Source: Pedobacter sp. SL55 (lineage in GTDB: Bacteria > Bacteroidota > Bacteroidia > Sphingobacteriales > Sphingobacteriaceae). Taken from it: a stretch of 64,000 bases of DNA. Of the stretch, positions 28,693 to 37,673 are shown one piece after another. The position numbers were made by a program, and so were the translations under genes. Under the pieces are notes generated by a model. That model ran no database searches. It saw nothing but the letters and a program-made list of their open reading frames with translations, and was not told where the DNA came from. Each line of letters begins with the position of its first letter. The first letter of the stretch is position 1. The stretch is taken from NCBI RefSeq assembly GCF_026625705.1, contig NZ_CP113059.1, forward strand, positions 2,356,001 through 2,420,000, read 5' to 3'.

Positions 28693-29574
28693 TTAAGTAG
28701 TTCTGAACTTACCAAACACACCCAAAGGTAATTTGATACCAGAAGTAGCTTGTAAGAAAAGCTCTCCAGTTTCTAAATTAGTTACTTGAGGGAAAGAAGT
28801 TTTAATCAAGTTTTCTACAATTACAGAAGAGAAACCTAAGGAGTAGGTATTTAAGATTAAAAAATGCTCTTGTGGATCTAACAACTGCACTACATCTTGC
28901 ATCATCTCTTGGATATGGTCTTCCAGTTTCCATTTTTCGCCATTAGGACCGTGACCATAAGCCGGTGGATCTAGTATAATACCGTTGTATTTTTTGCCAC
29001 GCTTCAATTCTCTTTTCACAAATTTCAAGGCATCTTCTACTACCCAACGCACATCTTTCAATTTAGAAAGCTCTTGGTTTTCGTTAGCCCAATTTACTAC
29101 TTGCTTAATCGAATCTACATGTGTGGTATCAGCACCTGCTGCTTTAGCTATTAAAGAAGCAGCGCCAGTGTAGGCAAAAAGGTTCAATACTTTTGGCGTA
29201 GGTGTTTTAAAGCTTTTGATAGAAGAGGAAATATAATCCCAATTTACCGCTTGCTCTGGAAAAACACCTACATGCTTAAACGAAGTTAAACCCAAACGAA
29301 GGTTAATGCTTACCTCGTTGTTTTGGTAGTTTACATTCCAACGATCTGGAACACTTTTATTATGTCGCACCCATTCGCCACTGGTAGCCGAGCGGCCACG
29401 GAAAGTAATGTGCGCTCTTTTCTTCCACTCTTCTGCAGACATAACTTTTTTCCAAACTGCTTGAGGTTCTGGCCTAGATAAAACCAAATTGCCGAAGCGT
29501 TCTAATTTTTCAAAATCGCCGCAATCAATTAATTCGTAATCTTTCCAGTGGGTTGGTGTAAGCAGTTGTATCAT
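28693..29574 (-). CDS. Class I SAM-dependent rRNA methyltransferase-like protein (RlmI/RlmL type)
   Basis: A 293-residue methyltransferase. The SAM-binding Rossmann fold has LNLFAYTGAASLIAKAAGA (motif I with Tyr-Thr-Gly) and HVDSIKQVVNWANEN; the catalytic loop motif IV is LDPPAYG. The D/N-PP-(A/F/Y) motif occurs in both base-N and C5 methyltransferases, so the target is unknown. N-terminal residues (about 1-100) have a small beta domain, and the protein lacks the PUA domain of RlmI. Palindromic repeats separate it from the Mla-type ABC operon upstream. Confidence 0.8.
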   Translation of the reverse strand: MIQLLTPTHWKDYELIDCGDFEKLERFGNLVLSRPEPQAVWKKVMSAEEWKKRAHITFRGRSATSGEWVRHNKSVPDRWNVNYQNNEVSINLRLGLTSFKHVGVFPEQAVNWDYISSSIKSFKTPTPKVLNLFAYTGAASLIAKAAGADTTHVDSIKQVVNWANENQELSKLKDVRWVVEDALKFVKRELKRGKKYNGIILDPPAYGHGPNGEKWKLEDHIQEMMQDVVQLLDPQEHFLILNTYSLGFSSVIVENLIKTSFPQVTNLETGELFLQATSGIKLPLGVFGKFRTT

Positions 29575-29590
29575 GTAGTATTATCTAATT

Positions 29591-29697
29591 CGTCATTGCG
29601 AGGCACGAAGCAATCTTAATGCGAGAGTTTGTAAATTGCCAGATATTTCATTTAGTAAATGATAATATATCAATATCATATACGTTTGAAATGACGA
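29591..29697. repeat. GTCATTGCGAG palindromic repeat
   Basis: CGTCATTGCGAGGCACGAAG and CAATCTT on the left, with TGAAATGACGACAG on the right; the left arm matches the hairpin at 52731-52817. Confidence 0.5.
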
Positions 29698-29718
29698 CAG
29701 AAGGCAAAGGTAAGAATT

Positions 29719-30471
29719 TTAAAATTTATCTTTCGCAGCCTTCATAAAACGGCTGGCAAATACAAAGTCATTAAGCTCAACGATATCAGTTTTGGCAATC
29801 TCTTTATTAGAACCTTCCCAAAACTTCTTGCCTTCGTGTAAGAACATAATGTAATCGCCAATGCCCATTACCGAGTTCATATCGTGGGTAACTACTATGG
29901 TCGTGGTATTGTATTCTTCCGTAATCTCTTTGATCAATTCATCAATAACGATAGAAGTTTTTGGATCTAAGCCAGAGTTTGGCTCGTCGCAGAAAAGGTA
30001 TTTCGGGTTCATGGCAATAGCACGGGCAATACCTACGCGTTTCTTCATGCCTCCAGATAATTCTGCAGGGAAAAGTTTGTTCTTTCCATCCAAGTTTACT
30101 CTATCTAGACAGAAATTAACGCGGTCTAATTTTTCACTTCTAGATTGGTCTGTAAACATGTTCAAAGGAAACATGATATTTTCCTCTACGGTCATCGAAT
30201 CGAAAAGGGCAGAACCTTGAAAAAGCATACCAATTTCTTTCCTGATCTCTATACGTTCTTCAGTATTTAACTGTGTGAAATCTCTGTCGTCGTAGGTTAC
30301 ACTGCCTTGCTCTGGGTGGTGTAAGCCAATCATGCACTTTAAAAGTGTAGTTTTTCCAGAACCCGAGCCACCAATAATTAAGTTGGTAATTCCGGGCTTA
30401 AACTTTCCTGAAATCCCTTTTAAAACTTCGTTATCGCCAAACGATTTATGTATATCCTTAATCTCGATCAT
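29719..30471 (-). CDS. mlaF: ABC transporter ATP-binding protein, MlaF-like
   Basis: A 250-residue ATPase with Walker A GGSGSGKTTLLK (about residues 32-43), Q-loop, signature LSGGMKKRVGIARA and Walker B YLFCDEPNSGLDP. The Mla-type ATPases have this LSGGMKKRV signature. In diderms, MlaFE with an MCE protein moves phospholipids between the inner and outer membranes. The gene starts 4 bp inside the end of the permease gene. An MCE-domain gene is not visible next to the pair. Confidence 0.9.
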   Translation of the reverse strand: MIEIKDIHKSFGDNEVLKGISGKFKPGITNLIIGGSGSGKTTLLKCMIGLHHPEQGSVTYDDRDFTQLNTEERIEIRKEIGMLFQGSALFDSMTVEENIMFPLNMFTDQSRSEKLDRVNFCLDRVNLDGKNKLFPAELSGGMKKRVGIARAIAMNPKYLFCDEPNSGLDPKTSIVIDELIKEITEEYNTTTIVVTHDMNSVMGIGDYIMFLHEGKKFWEGSNKEIAKTDIVELNDFVFASRFMKAAKDKF

Positions 30472-31202
30472 AACATTAATTGGGTTACAATGTAATCGCA
30501 GGCTAAAATGCTGATACAGCTTACCACTACAGCACGTGTACTTGCTTGTGCCACTTCTAAAGCACCGCCTTTAACATAAAAACCTTCGTAAGCCGGTACC
30601 GATGTGATAATGAAACCAAAAACGAACGCCTTAACCAAAGCTACAGAGATGGTAAAAGGGTTAAAGTCTGTAGTAATACCTTGAATATATTCTGCAGGAG
30701 AAACTGCACCTGATAAAGTACCACCTAAATATCCACCAGTAATGCTTAATACCATAGAAATGATAACCAAAACGGGTACCATGGTAATACCAGCGATAAT
30801 TTTAGGTAAAATCAGATATCCTGGTGCATTGATACCCATAATTTCTAAAGCATCAATTTGTTCTGTTACCCTCATGGTGCCAATTTCTGATGAAATAGCC
30901 GAACCAATTTTTCCAGCCAGTACAATAGCACTGATGGTTGGACTAAGCTCTAAAATAGACGAGTCGCGGTTTACAGAACCAATAATCGTTTTAGGGATAA
31001 AATCACTTACCAACTGGAAAGCAATCTGTAAAGTCATTACCGCTCCAATAAATGTAGAAATGATACTGATTAGCCCTAGAGAGCCTACGCCAATGAAATC
31101 CATCTGTTGAAAAATGGCTTTCATGTATATTTTCATTTTTTCGGGCCTTTTAAACGCTGCTTTAAGCAACAAGATATATCGGCCAAAATTGGTAAAGTTC
31201 AT
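30468..31202 (-). CDS. mlaE: ABC transporter permease, MlaE-like
   Basis: A 244-residue membrane protein of the MlaE family. Recognisable features: SAFKRPEK-like N-terminal text, several hydrophobic segments and the family stretch EIGTMRVTEQIDALEIMGIN (about residues 130-150) with the RVTEQIDALE core. The pairing with an MlaF ATPase (overlap ATGA) makes this the phospholipid/lipid transport permease. It is divergent from the SDR gene at 31338. Confidence 0.9.
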   Translation of the reverse strand: MNFTNFGRYILLLKAAFKRPEKMKIYMKAIFQQMDFIGVGSLGLISIISTFIGAVMTLQIAFQLVSDFIPKTIIGSVNRDSSILELSPTISAIVLAGKIGSAISSEIGTMRVTEQIDALEIMGINAPGYLILPKIIAGITMVPVLVIISMVLSITGGYLGGTLSGAVSPAEYIQGITTDFNPFTISVALVKAFVFGFIITSVPAYEGFYVKGGALEVAQASTRAVVVSCISILACDYIVTQLML

Positions 31203-31337
31203 TTAGTAAACGATTTGTTTATTTAACTCAATATTATACAAAGAAACAACAAAAATGTTCTGGCAAGCGCTAATTATTGAAAAAATATTATGGATTGAAA
31301 TATTATTACCTTTTTTGCAATTACAAATTATGCGGAT

Positions 31338-32027
31338 ATGAGAGCAATTATTACAGGAGCAACCAAGGGAATAGGCAAAGCAATAGCTGTAGCATTAGCA
31401 AAAAAGGGATATGACATTATCGGCTGTGCCAGAAACGAAGTTGAGCTGGCTAGTTTTGAGACCGAGATGAAAAGTTATGATGTAGACGTATTGGCTATCA
31501 AGGCTGATTTGGGTAAAAAAGTAGAAGTGCAGGATTTTATAGCAAAGGCAATAACTTTTGCGCCACAGGTAGATGTTTTAGTAAATAACGTGGGTGTTTT
31601 TTATCCGGGAAGTTTGCTGGATGAAGCCGATGATGTTTTTGAAATGCAGCAGCAAACCAATGTAAATGCTACTTATTATATCGCCAAAAGCATAGGTAAA
31701 TTGATGCGTGAGCAAAGTTTTGGGTATATTTTTAACATCTGCTCGGTAGCTAGTAAAATGCCCGTAGAAAATGCTGGAAGTTACAGTGTAACAAAAGCAG
31801 CGATGTTAAGTCTTAATAATGTATTGCGAAAGGAATTGGCGCCATACCACGTAAAGGTTACTGCAATTATTCCGGGTGCTACCTATACTGCTTCATGGGA
31901 AGGAACAACCCTAGATAAAGCGAAATTTGTACAACCAGAAGATGTTGCAAAGGCCATAGACACCATTTTAAGTTTAAGTGATGGTACAAATGTGGATGAG
32001 CTGACCATAACCCCTTCCAATTTTTAA
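31338..32027 (+). CDS. SDR-family oxidoreductase
   Basis: A 229-residue classical short-chain dehydrogenase/reductase with the TGATKGIGKA cofactor loop (TGxxxGxG), the NNVGVF motif (NNAG equivalent) and catalytic Ser...Tyr-x-x-x-Lys in ICSVASKMPVE...SYSVTKAA. NADP preference is suggested by the Arg after the second strand (CARNEVEL). Substrate unknown. It starts a run of + strand envelope genes (PspC, LiaF-like, RDD), but need not act with them. Confidence 0.88.
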   Translation: MRAIITGATKGIGKAIAVALAKKGYDIIGCARNEVELASFETEMKSYDVDVLAIKADLGKKVEVQDFIAKAITFAPQVDVLVNNVGVFYPGSLLDEADDVFEMQQQTNVNATYYIAKSIGKLMREQSFGYIFNICSVASKMPVENAGSYSVTKAAMLSLNNVLRKELAPYHVKVTAIIPGATYTASWEGTTLDKAKFVQPEDVAKAIDTILSLSDGTNVDELTITPSNF

Positions 32028-32043
32028 GAAAGGAGAGATACAA

Positions 32044-32706
32044 ATGGAAAAGAAACTATATAGAAACGAACATGACAAAGCAGTAGCGGGGGTAGCTTCG
32101 GGCTTAGCCGATTATATGCAAATTGACGTAACCATTGTTAGGCTGTTGTTTGTATTAACTACCATTTTTTTGGCAGGTAGCGGCATATTGGCCTATATTG
32201 TTTTATGGATTGTAGCACCAGTAAACAATGACCCGGCGGTAAAGTATCAGAAGTTTAAAGATTACTACCAACAAAATCCCGTAGGAGGCTCGGTGTTTAA
32301 TTCGCCAGAGGCTTTTGGTAATCCAGCACAACAAGCACAACAAACCAAATGGAATACACCAAATGCAGATAGCTTTTCTAAGTTTGAACCAAAACCAGTA
32401 AAAACTAACGACTCAGGTAAAACAGTAGTAGGCTTAATATTATTGGTGCTTGGTGTTTATTTCTTATTAAGACAGCTTGATTTTGTTCCAGAATGGTTTA
32501 ATATCTTTAAAATATATAAGTTATGGCCTTTGGCAATTGTTGCTTTGGGTGTAAGCTTAATTTTTAAAAACCAACGCAAAAACGAATGGGAAACGTTTAA
32601 AAAAACCACAGAAGAAGCACAAAATAAGCGAGAAAGCGAAGATGTTGTACATGACCAACAAGGTTCTTCATCTGTTAATGATGTTTCAAACGAGAACAAA
32701 TATTAA
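32044..32706 (+). CDS. PspC-domain protein
   Basis: A 220-residue protein. Residues 2-60 form a PspC domain (KLYRNEHDKAVAGVASGLAD, then the hydrophobic helix LLFVLTTIFLAGSGILAYIV and WIVAP). A Gln/Asn-rich linker follows, then a second pair of membrane helices (VVGLILLVLGVYFLLR and LWPLAIVALGVSLIF) and a polar C-terminal tail. PspC proteins link membrane stress to phage-shock-like responses. AAGGAG at 32031-32036 is a clear Shine-Dalgarno site, rare in this phylum. The next gene is LiaF-like, a common neighbour. Confidence 0.85.
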   Translation: MEKKLYRNEHDKAVAGVASGLADYMQIDVTIVRLLFVLTTIFLAGSGILAYIVLWIVAPVNNDPAVKYQKFKDYYQQNPVGGSVFNSPEAFGNPAQQAQQTKWNTPNADSFSKFEPKPVKTNDSGKTVVGLILLVLGVYFLLRQLDFVPEWFNIFKIYKLWPLAIVALGVSLIFKNQRKNEWETFKKTTEEAQNKRESEDVVHDQQGSSSVNDVSNENKY

Positions 32707-32772
32707 CTTCTGGTTAGCGGTTAACCAACAATTAAACAATTAAACAATTAATCAATTTAACAATTAACCTGA
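32704..32772 (+). repeat. TTAACAATTAAACAATTAA phrase repeat
   Basis: AACAATTAAACAATTAAACA-type units fill the spacer to the next start codon; related text stands before the RDD gene at 33880-33911. Confidence 0.5.
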
Positions 32773-32773
32773 A

Positions 32774-33754
32774 ATGAAATACGAAAGAATAATTTGGGGA
32801 GTGCTGTTGCTTTTTGTGGGCGGCGTACTTTTGCTAGAAAACTTAAATGTGATAGAGTTTTACTGGAGAAACGTGTGGGGCTTTTGGCCAATATTCTTAA
32901 TTATTGGTGGCGTAAACTTGCTCTTAAATAGAAATGGTTCGCAAACAGGCAGTATCGTTTCGCTTGCTATATTAATTATAACTTTATCGCTCCTTTTTAT
33001 TAAAGGACAAAAAAAGCCACAACATAGCAGTTGGATTGGGTTTTGGCGAGATAAAAACATAGATGCCGATATCAACTGGGAAGATGAGCATAATGGAGGC
33101 CGTAAATTTGACGGTGTGAAATTTTCGGAAGTGCTTAATACCGCCGATACCGCCAAGAAGACCATCCTCAATTTATCGGGTGGTGGTACTTCTTTTAAAT
33201 TAAATGAAACTACCGATAGCTTGTTTGAAGCAAGCGTGAACAAAAAGAAGGGAAATTTCTCGCTTACCAAAACTACTACAGATACGACCAATACTTTAAC
33301 CTTTAAAATGAACGACAGACATTATAAAGGCAACAAAAACAATTGGACATTTAATGCTGGAGGTAACGAAGTAGACGTTCGCATCAACACAACGCCGCAA
33401 TGGACCATGAATTTAAGTATGGGAGCTGGCGAGCTGGATTTTGATTTAACCAAGTTTAAAATTAGAACATTGAATTTTGACGGTGGCGCTGCAGATTTAA
33501 AAATCAAAATAGGAGACTTGCTTCCAATAGCTGATGTAAATGTGAAAACTGGTGTAGCCAATGTAGAAATTAAAGTGCCTGCTAACTCTGGCTGTAGAAT
33601 TAAAACCCACACAGGCTTAGCTTCTAAAGATTTCAAAGGTTTTGTGAAAAAAGACGATGGCTACTACGAAACACCTAACTACAACACTTCTAAAAATAAG
33701 GTCTTTATTAAATTGGATGGTGGTTTAAGTAACTTCGAAGTAGACACTTACTAG
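32774..33754 (+). CDS. LiaF/LiaI-like envelope stress protein with C-terminal toast-rack fold
   Basis: A 326-residue protein. The N-terminus has two or three membrane helices (IIWGVLLLFVGGVLLLE, then FWPIFLIIGGVNLLL, then IVSLAILIITLSLLF). The rest is beta-rich: TILNLSGGGTSFKL, WTMNLSMGAGELDFDL, LKIKIGDLLPIADVNVKTGV and a GCRIKTHTGLASKDFKG tail. This architecture is that of the LiaF-type TM plus toast-rack family in Bacteroidota, usually adjacent to PspC genes. A function in envelope stress is inferred from context. Confidence 0.8.
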   Translation: MKYERIIWGVLLLFVGGVLLLENLNVIEFYWRNVWGFWPIFLIIGGVNLLLNRNGSQTGSIVSLAILIITLSLLFIKGQKKPQHSSWIGFWRDKNIDADINWEDEHNGGRKFDGVKFSEVLNTADTAKKTILNLSGGGTSFKLNETTDSLFEASVNKKKGNFSLTKTTTDTTNTLTFKMNDRHYKGNKNNWTFNAGGNEVDVRINTTPQWTMNLSMGAGELDFDLTKFKIRTLNFDGGAADLKIKIGDLLPIADVNVKTGVANVEIKVPANSGCRIKTHTGLASKDFKGFVKKDDGYYETPNYNTSKNKVFIKLDGGLSNFEVDTY

Positions 33755-33802
33755 GTTAAAAGTTGAGCAAAGCGAAATCCTGAAAATCGGGATAAAAAGT
33801 AG

Positions 33803-33840
33803 AAAACTTCTAATGAGCCAAACTTATTAGGAGTTTTTTA
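33803..33840 (+). terminator. Rho-independent terminator after the PspC/LiaF operon
   Basis: AAACTTCTAAT / ATTAGGAGTTT with an 11-base loop, followed by TTTT. One mismatch in the stem. Confidence 0.65.
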
Positions 33841-33915
33841 TTTGTAGCACTCAACTTTATTTACCTTTATACTTTCAGCAATTTAACAATTACACAGTTT
33901 AAACAATTAACCATT

Positions 33916-34515
33916 TTGTACACCATTGTTGTAAAAGGTAAACCGCAAGGGCCTTATTCTTTAGAAGAACTGAGAAAACTGGAGATATTTCCAGATACGT
34001 TTGTAAGGAAGCCCGGTATGGACGACTATAAAGAAGCCCATGAAATAGAAGAGCTTCGGCAACTTTTTGGATTTTTACAACCCAAACATACCCCTCAGTA
34101 TTTTGCCAGTTTCGATCAGCGTTTAATGGCATTTGCGATAGATTACTTTTTTATTACTCTTTTTTATGCAATTGTTATGGCCGTAACCATAGTTTTTGTG
34201 GAAGAAAAGGAAAAGCGGATAATTATAGTAACTGTTGGTTTTGGTTTAATTTCCCTCACTAAATTTATTTATGATATAATTGCCGATTGTTCTAAAATGC
34301 AAGGTACAATAGGTAAGAAATTAATGGATATTAAGGTAACCGATGATCACGGCGTGAGGTTAACCTTTGCCTCATCGCTGGTTAGAAATTTATCTAAAAT
34401 TATATCAAATGCCACTTTAGGGTTTGGCTATATCTATTGTTTTTTTAATAAAAAGAACCAATGTTTGCACGATGTAATTGCTGGAACGCTAGTGACAAAG
34501 GATAGATTACTTTAA
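33916..34515 (+). CDS. RDD-family membrane protein with N-terminal GYF_2-type domain
   Basis: A 199-residue protein. Residues 1-55 read like a GYF_2/DUF4339 domain (VVKGKPQGPYSLEELRKLE and later FVRKPGMDDYKEAHEI). After a linker comes an RDD domain: DQRLMAFAIDYFFI, a second hydrophobic segment (IIIVTVGFGLISLTKFIYDI), then QGTIGKKLMDIKVTDDHG and a C-terminal segment. RDD proteins are thought to be small transporters or envelope proteins; GYF_2 domains are putative peptide-binding modules. It starts at TTG (33916), right after an ACAATTAA phrase repeat. Confidence 0.78.
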   Translation: MYTIVVKGKPQGPYSLEELRKLEIFPDTFVRKPGMDDYKEAHEIEELRQLFGFLQPKHTPQYFASFDQRLMAFAIDYFFITLFYAIVMAVTIVFVEEKEKRIIIVTVGFGLISLTKFIYDIIADCSKMQGTIGKKLMDIKVTDDHGVRLTFASSLVRNLSKIISNATLGFGYIYCFFNKKNQCLHDVIAGTLVTKDRLL

Positions 34516-34657
34516 TAAGGCAATAGGTATCAGTGGTTAGTAGTCAGTTGGTTTTAAAACTTTTACTTTCGACTTCTCTTGATGTCAAATTTATTTTTAA
34601 ACTCATTTTCCTAATACCTACCCCTTGATTACTAATCCCTAATTTCAAACTTTTGAC

Positions 34658-34665
34658 TTACCTTT
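34658..34665 (+). promoter_or_regulatory. -7 box TACCTTTG before ispG
   Basis: An exact TAnnTTTG match only 7 bases before the ispG ATG, so the transcript would begin at or just before the start codon. No clear -33 element was seen. Confidence 0.4.
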
Positions 34666-34672
34666 GTACATC

Positions 34673-36640
34673 ATGCAAAAAGAAGCGATTTTGTTAAACG
34701 GTGGTTATTGCAACAGCTTAACCCAATATTCGAGATTTGTAACACGAGAAGTACAGATAGGAGATACACCAATGGGTGCTCATCATCCTATTCGTGTGCA
34801 GTCAATGACCACCACCGATACCATGGACACCATTGGAACGGTAGAACAAACTATTCGCATGGTAGAAAGCGGTTGTGAATATATTCGTATTACGGCGCCA
34901 AGCATTAAAGAAGCCGAAAATCTGGGCAATATTAAGAAAGAATTGCGTTTGCGGGGATATAATGTCCCTCTAGTGGCCGATATTCATTTTACCCCAAATG
35001 CTGCTGAAGTTGCCGCTCGTATTGTAGAAAAAGTACGTGTTAATCCTGGTAACTACGCAGATAAAAAGAAATTCGAAAGCATAGATTATACCGATGCAGC
35101 ATACCAAGCCGAGCTGAACCGAATTTATGATAAATTTTCGCCATTGGTAAAAATTTGTAAAGAATATGGAACAGCCATGCGTATTGGCACAAATCACGGT
35201 TCTTTGTCTGATAGGATCATGAGCCGTTATGGCGATACACCACTTGGAATGGTAGAATCTGCAATGGAATTTATCCGCATGTGCGAAGATTTGAATTACT
35301 ACAATTTAGTGATTTCGATGAAAGCTAGTAATACCCAAGTGATGGTGCAAGCTTACCGCTTATTGGTGCAAACCATGGTTAAAGAGGGGATGAACTATCC
35401 TTTGCATTTAGGTGTAACCGAAGCCGGCGATGGCGAAGATGGACGGATCAAATCTGCAGTAGGTATTGGCACTTTATTGGCCGATGGTTTGGGAGATACC
35501 ATTAGAGTTTCCTTAACTGAAGATCCAGAGTTTGAAGCGCCGGTGGCTAGAGCATTGGCTAATCGTTTTGAAAAGTCGAGAAGTTTGAAAGTCGGAACGT
35601 TAGAAAGCGAGCTCATAACTCATAACCCACAACTCGTAACCTACAACCCCTTCCAATACCACAGAAGAACCACTACAGAAGTAGAAAACCTAGGTGGCCA
35701 TCAAGTACCAAGAGTAATCATCAACCTAGAAAAGGAAAACTTAAAAGACCCAGCTATTTTAAATGCGGTAGGTTTTAATTATTCGGCTCTGCTAGACAAG
35801 TACAACCTTAGCGACCAAGCTTGTGATATGGTTTATTTGGGCGATGCCTTACCTTCATTCTCTTTCCCGGGAGGATTAAAACAACTCTACAATTACCAAA
35901 CTTGGTTAGGTTTGGCAGATCAGCAAAATTGTCATCCATTGTTTAATCTAGCTGATTTTAGAAGTGCGGAAGTTAAAGATGATAAGTTGAACTTCGTGAA
36001 AGTTTTAGCTGAAGATTTAGAAGTTGAACAATTAATAGGTTTAGATAAGGTGGTTCTCATGCTAACAACAGCGGCAGAAAATGCGATGCAAACCATCCGC
36101 CATGCTTTTACTAAGTTACTGGCAGCAGATTTAAAAATTCCAATAATTATCGAACGTAATTTCGATGGGTTGAGCTTAGAAGATTTTCAATTGTATAGCT
36201 CTACCGATTTAGGTGGTTTATTGATCGATGGTTTTGGCGATGGTATTTTTATCAATGCCGATGGAATTTCTTTGTCGGTAATTAACTCCACTTCTTTCGG
36301 TATTTTACAAGCTACACGTACCCGAATTTCGAAAACTGAATATATCTCTTGCCCAAGCTGCGGTCGTACTTTGTTCGATTTGCAAGAAACCACCCAAGCC
36401 ATTAGAGCGAGAACATCTCACCTCAAAGGCATTAAAATTGGCATTATGGGTTGCATTGTTAATGGTCCGGGAGAAATGGCTGATGCCGATTATGGTTACG
36501 TAGGTGCTGGTGTAGATAGAATTACGCTTTACCGCGGACAAGAAGTGGTAAAGAAAAACGTAAAAACTGCCAATGCCATAGATGAATTGATCGGTATTAT
36601 TCAGGAAGATGGGAATTGGATACCTCCAGTTGGCAGTTAA
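34673..36640 (+). CDS. ispG: IspG (GcpE), 4-hydroxy-3-methylbut-2-enyl-diphosphate synthase, large Bacteroidota form
   Basis: A roughly 655-residue iron-sulphur enzyme of the MEP isoprenoid pathway, converting MEcPP to HMBPP. The N-terminal TIM barrel starts RFVTREVQIGDTPMG and VQSMTTTDTMD. An extra domain follows, as in the large bacterial/plant form, and the C-terminal reductase-like domain has the 4Fe-4S cysteines SCPSCGRT and GCIVNGPGEMADADYG. ATG 34673 is chosen over the TTG at 34664. Residues about 313-326 (ELITHNPQLVTYNP) are encoded by a phrase-repeat-like stretch (35611-35650) absent from the IspG sequences I know. Confidence 0.95.
   Translation: MQKEAILLNGGYCNSLTQYSRFVTREVQIGDTPMGAHHPIRVQSMTTTDTMDTIGTVEQTIRMVESGCEYIRITAPSIKEAENLGNIKKELRLRGYNVPLVADIHFTPNAAEVAARIVEKVRVNPGNYADKKKFESIDYTDAAYQAELNRIYDKFSPLVKICKEYGTAMRIGTNHGSLSDRIMSRYGDTPLGMVESAMEFIRMCEDLNYYNLVISMKASNTQVMVQAYRLLVQTMVKEGMNYPLHLGVTEAGDGEDGRIKSAVGIGTLLADGLGDTIRVSLTEDPEFEAPVARALANRFEKSRSLKVGTLESELITHNPQLVTYNPFQYHRRTTTEVENLGGHQVPRVIINLEKENLKDPAILNAVGFNYSALLDKYNLSDQACDMVYLGDALPSFSFPGGLKQLYNYQTWLGLADQQNCHPLFNLADFRSAEVKDDKLNFVKVLAEDLEVEQLIGLDKVVLMLTTAAENAMQTIRHAFTKLLAADLKIPIIIERNFDGLSLEDFQLYSSTDLGGLLIDGFGDGIFINADGISLSVINSTSFGILQATRTRISKTEYISCPSCGRTLFDLQETTQAIRARTSHLKGIKIGIMGCIVNGPGEMADADYGYVGAGVDRITLYRGQEVVKKNVKTANAIDELIGIIQEDGNWIPPVGS
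35611..35650 (+). repeat. Phrase-repeat-like insertion inside ispG
   Basis: CTCATAACTCATAACCCACA and then ACTCGTAACCTACAACCCC is the same kind of text as intergenic phrases, for example the reverse of 49765-49800. It stays in frame and encodes a TH-N-P-rich loop between the barrel and the insert domain. Confidence 0.5.
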
Positions 36641-36689
36641 TAGTTTTCAATTTTCCGCTTGTACAAATTGCTAAGTCTACTTTGGGGAT

Positions 36690-37115
36690 TTAGGGGCTTC
36701 CCCAAGCGCTAATCACTACATTTCTGCTACCGCCATAGTTGCGGTGTTCGCAGAGGTAAATGCCTTGCCACGTGCCTAAATTTAATTTTCCATTGGTAAT
36801 TGGTATTAAAACCGATGCCCCCATTAACGAAGATTTGATGTGTGCAGGCATGTCGTCGTCGCCTTCGTAATCATGTTCATAATCAGGATCGCCCTCTGGT
36901 ACAGCCTTGTTCATCCAAGTTTCAAAATCTATTCTTACTGTTGGGTCTGCATTTTCGTTAATGGTTAGCGAAGCCGAGGTATGTTGAATAAACACTTGCA
37001 GCATACCTGTTTTAATGTTTTTAATTTCTGGAATGGCTTGTAGTATTTCATCTGTTACGAGATGAAAACCACGGCTGCGGGAACGGAGGGCTGTTTGTTT
37101 TTGGAGGAATTGCAT
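36690..37115 (-). CDS. YjbQ/UPF0047 family protein
   Basis: A 141-residue single-domain protein with the conserved LQVFIQHTSASLTINENADP motif and, near the C-terminus, LGTWQGIYLCEHR. YjbQ proteins form trimers with a metal-binding His/Asp cluster. Some are described as having residual thiamine-phosphate synthase activity, but the true role is unclear. It is convergent with ispG, separated by about 50 bp. The length is typical. Confidence 0.9.
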   Translation of the reverse strand: MQFLQKQTALRSRSRGFHLVTDEILQAIPEIKNIKTGMLQVFIQHTSASLTINENADPTVRIDFETWMNKAVPEGDPDYEHDYEGDDDMPAHIKSSLMGASVLIPITNGKLNLGTWQGIYLCEHRNYGGSRNVVISAWGSP

Positions 37116-37124
37116 AGGGTAAAG

Positions 37125-37664
37125 TTAATGGTATCCCTTAAAATAAATCCTATTTGTAATCAAAGTATCAGTTTTATTAACTGAAATTTTTTGGTTATCG
37201 TAGGTAAATCCACTTAATAAAGTTTGGTTTTCTAATATCGAAATTTGAAACACAAGCTTGTCAATATCGAGAGAATTGAGGTAAGTTTCGTAGGAAGCAA
37301 TTAACCCAATTTCTTGCGTTTTACAATAAATTCCACTCTCAAAATTTAAAGGAGTTTCATCCATTTGGTATTGATATAAAGGAAACAGAAGATAATCTGC
37401 ATTTAGATCTGCCATTTTTAGTTTTATCGCTTTTTTACCTGCAAACCATATTTCAATCTGGTTTTTATAGGTGTTTAGCAACCCACGTAAAAGCGTATGA
37501 GTTGGTAGGTTGTTTACAAGATCCAAATAAGGAGGCGATTGCATGGCTTCATTAAAATCATTGGTTTGGTAGGATGAGAATTGTTTAAAATTGTTTTGGT
37601 TTTTAATGACCAATTTTTCTATGCCAATACCTTCGCCAAATAAGTTGATTTTTAGTTTTTTCAA
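37125..37664 (-). CDS. Hypothetical protein (179 residues)
   Basis: No family recognised. The N-terminus (MKKLKINLFGEGIGIEKLVI) lacks a signal peptide; the rest alternates short strands and charged loops, with a Phe/Tyr-rich middle, suggesting a soluble mostly beta protein. It lies between yjbQ (9 bp) and the next small gene (9 bp), all on the minus strand, so the three probably form one transcript. Confidence 0.55.
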   Translation of the reverse strand: MKKLKINLFGEGIGIEKLVIKNQNNFKQFSSYQTNDFNEAMQSPPYLDLVNNLPTHTLLRGLLNTYKNQIEIWFAGKKAIKLKMADLNADYLLFPLYQYQMDETPLNFESGIYCKTQEIGLIASYETYLNSLDIDKLVFQISILENQTLLSGFTYDNQKISVNKTDTLITNRIYFKGYH

Positions 37665-37673
37665 AGTATACAG

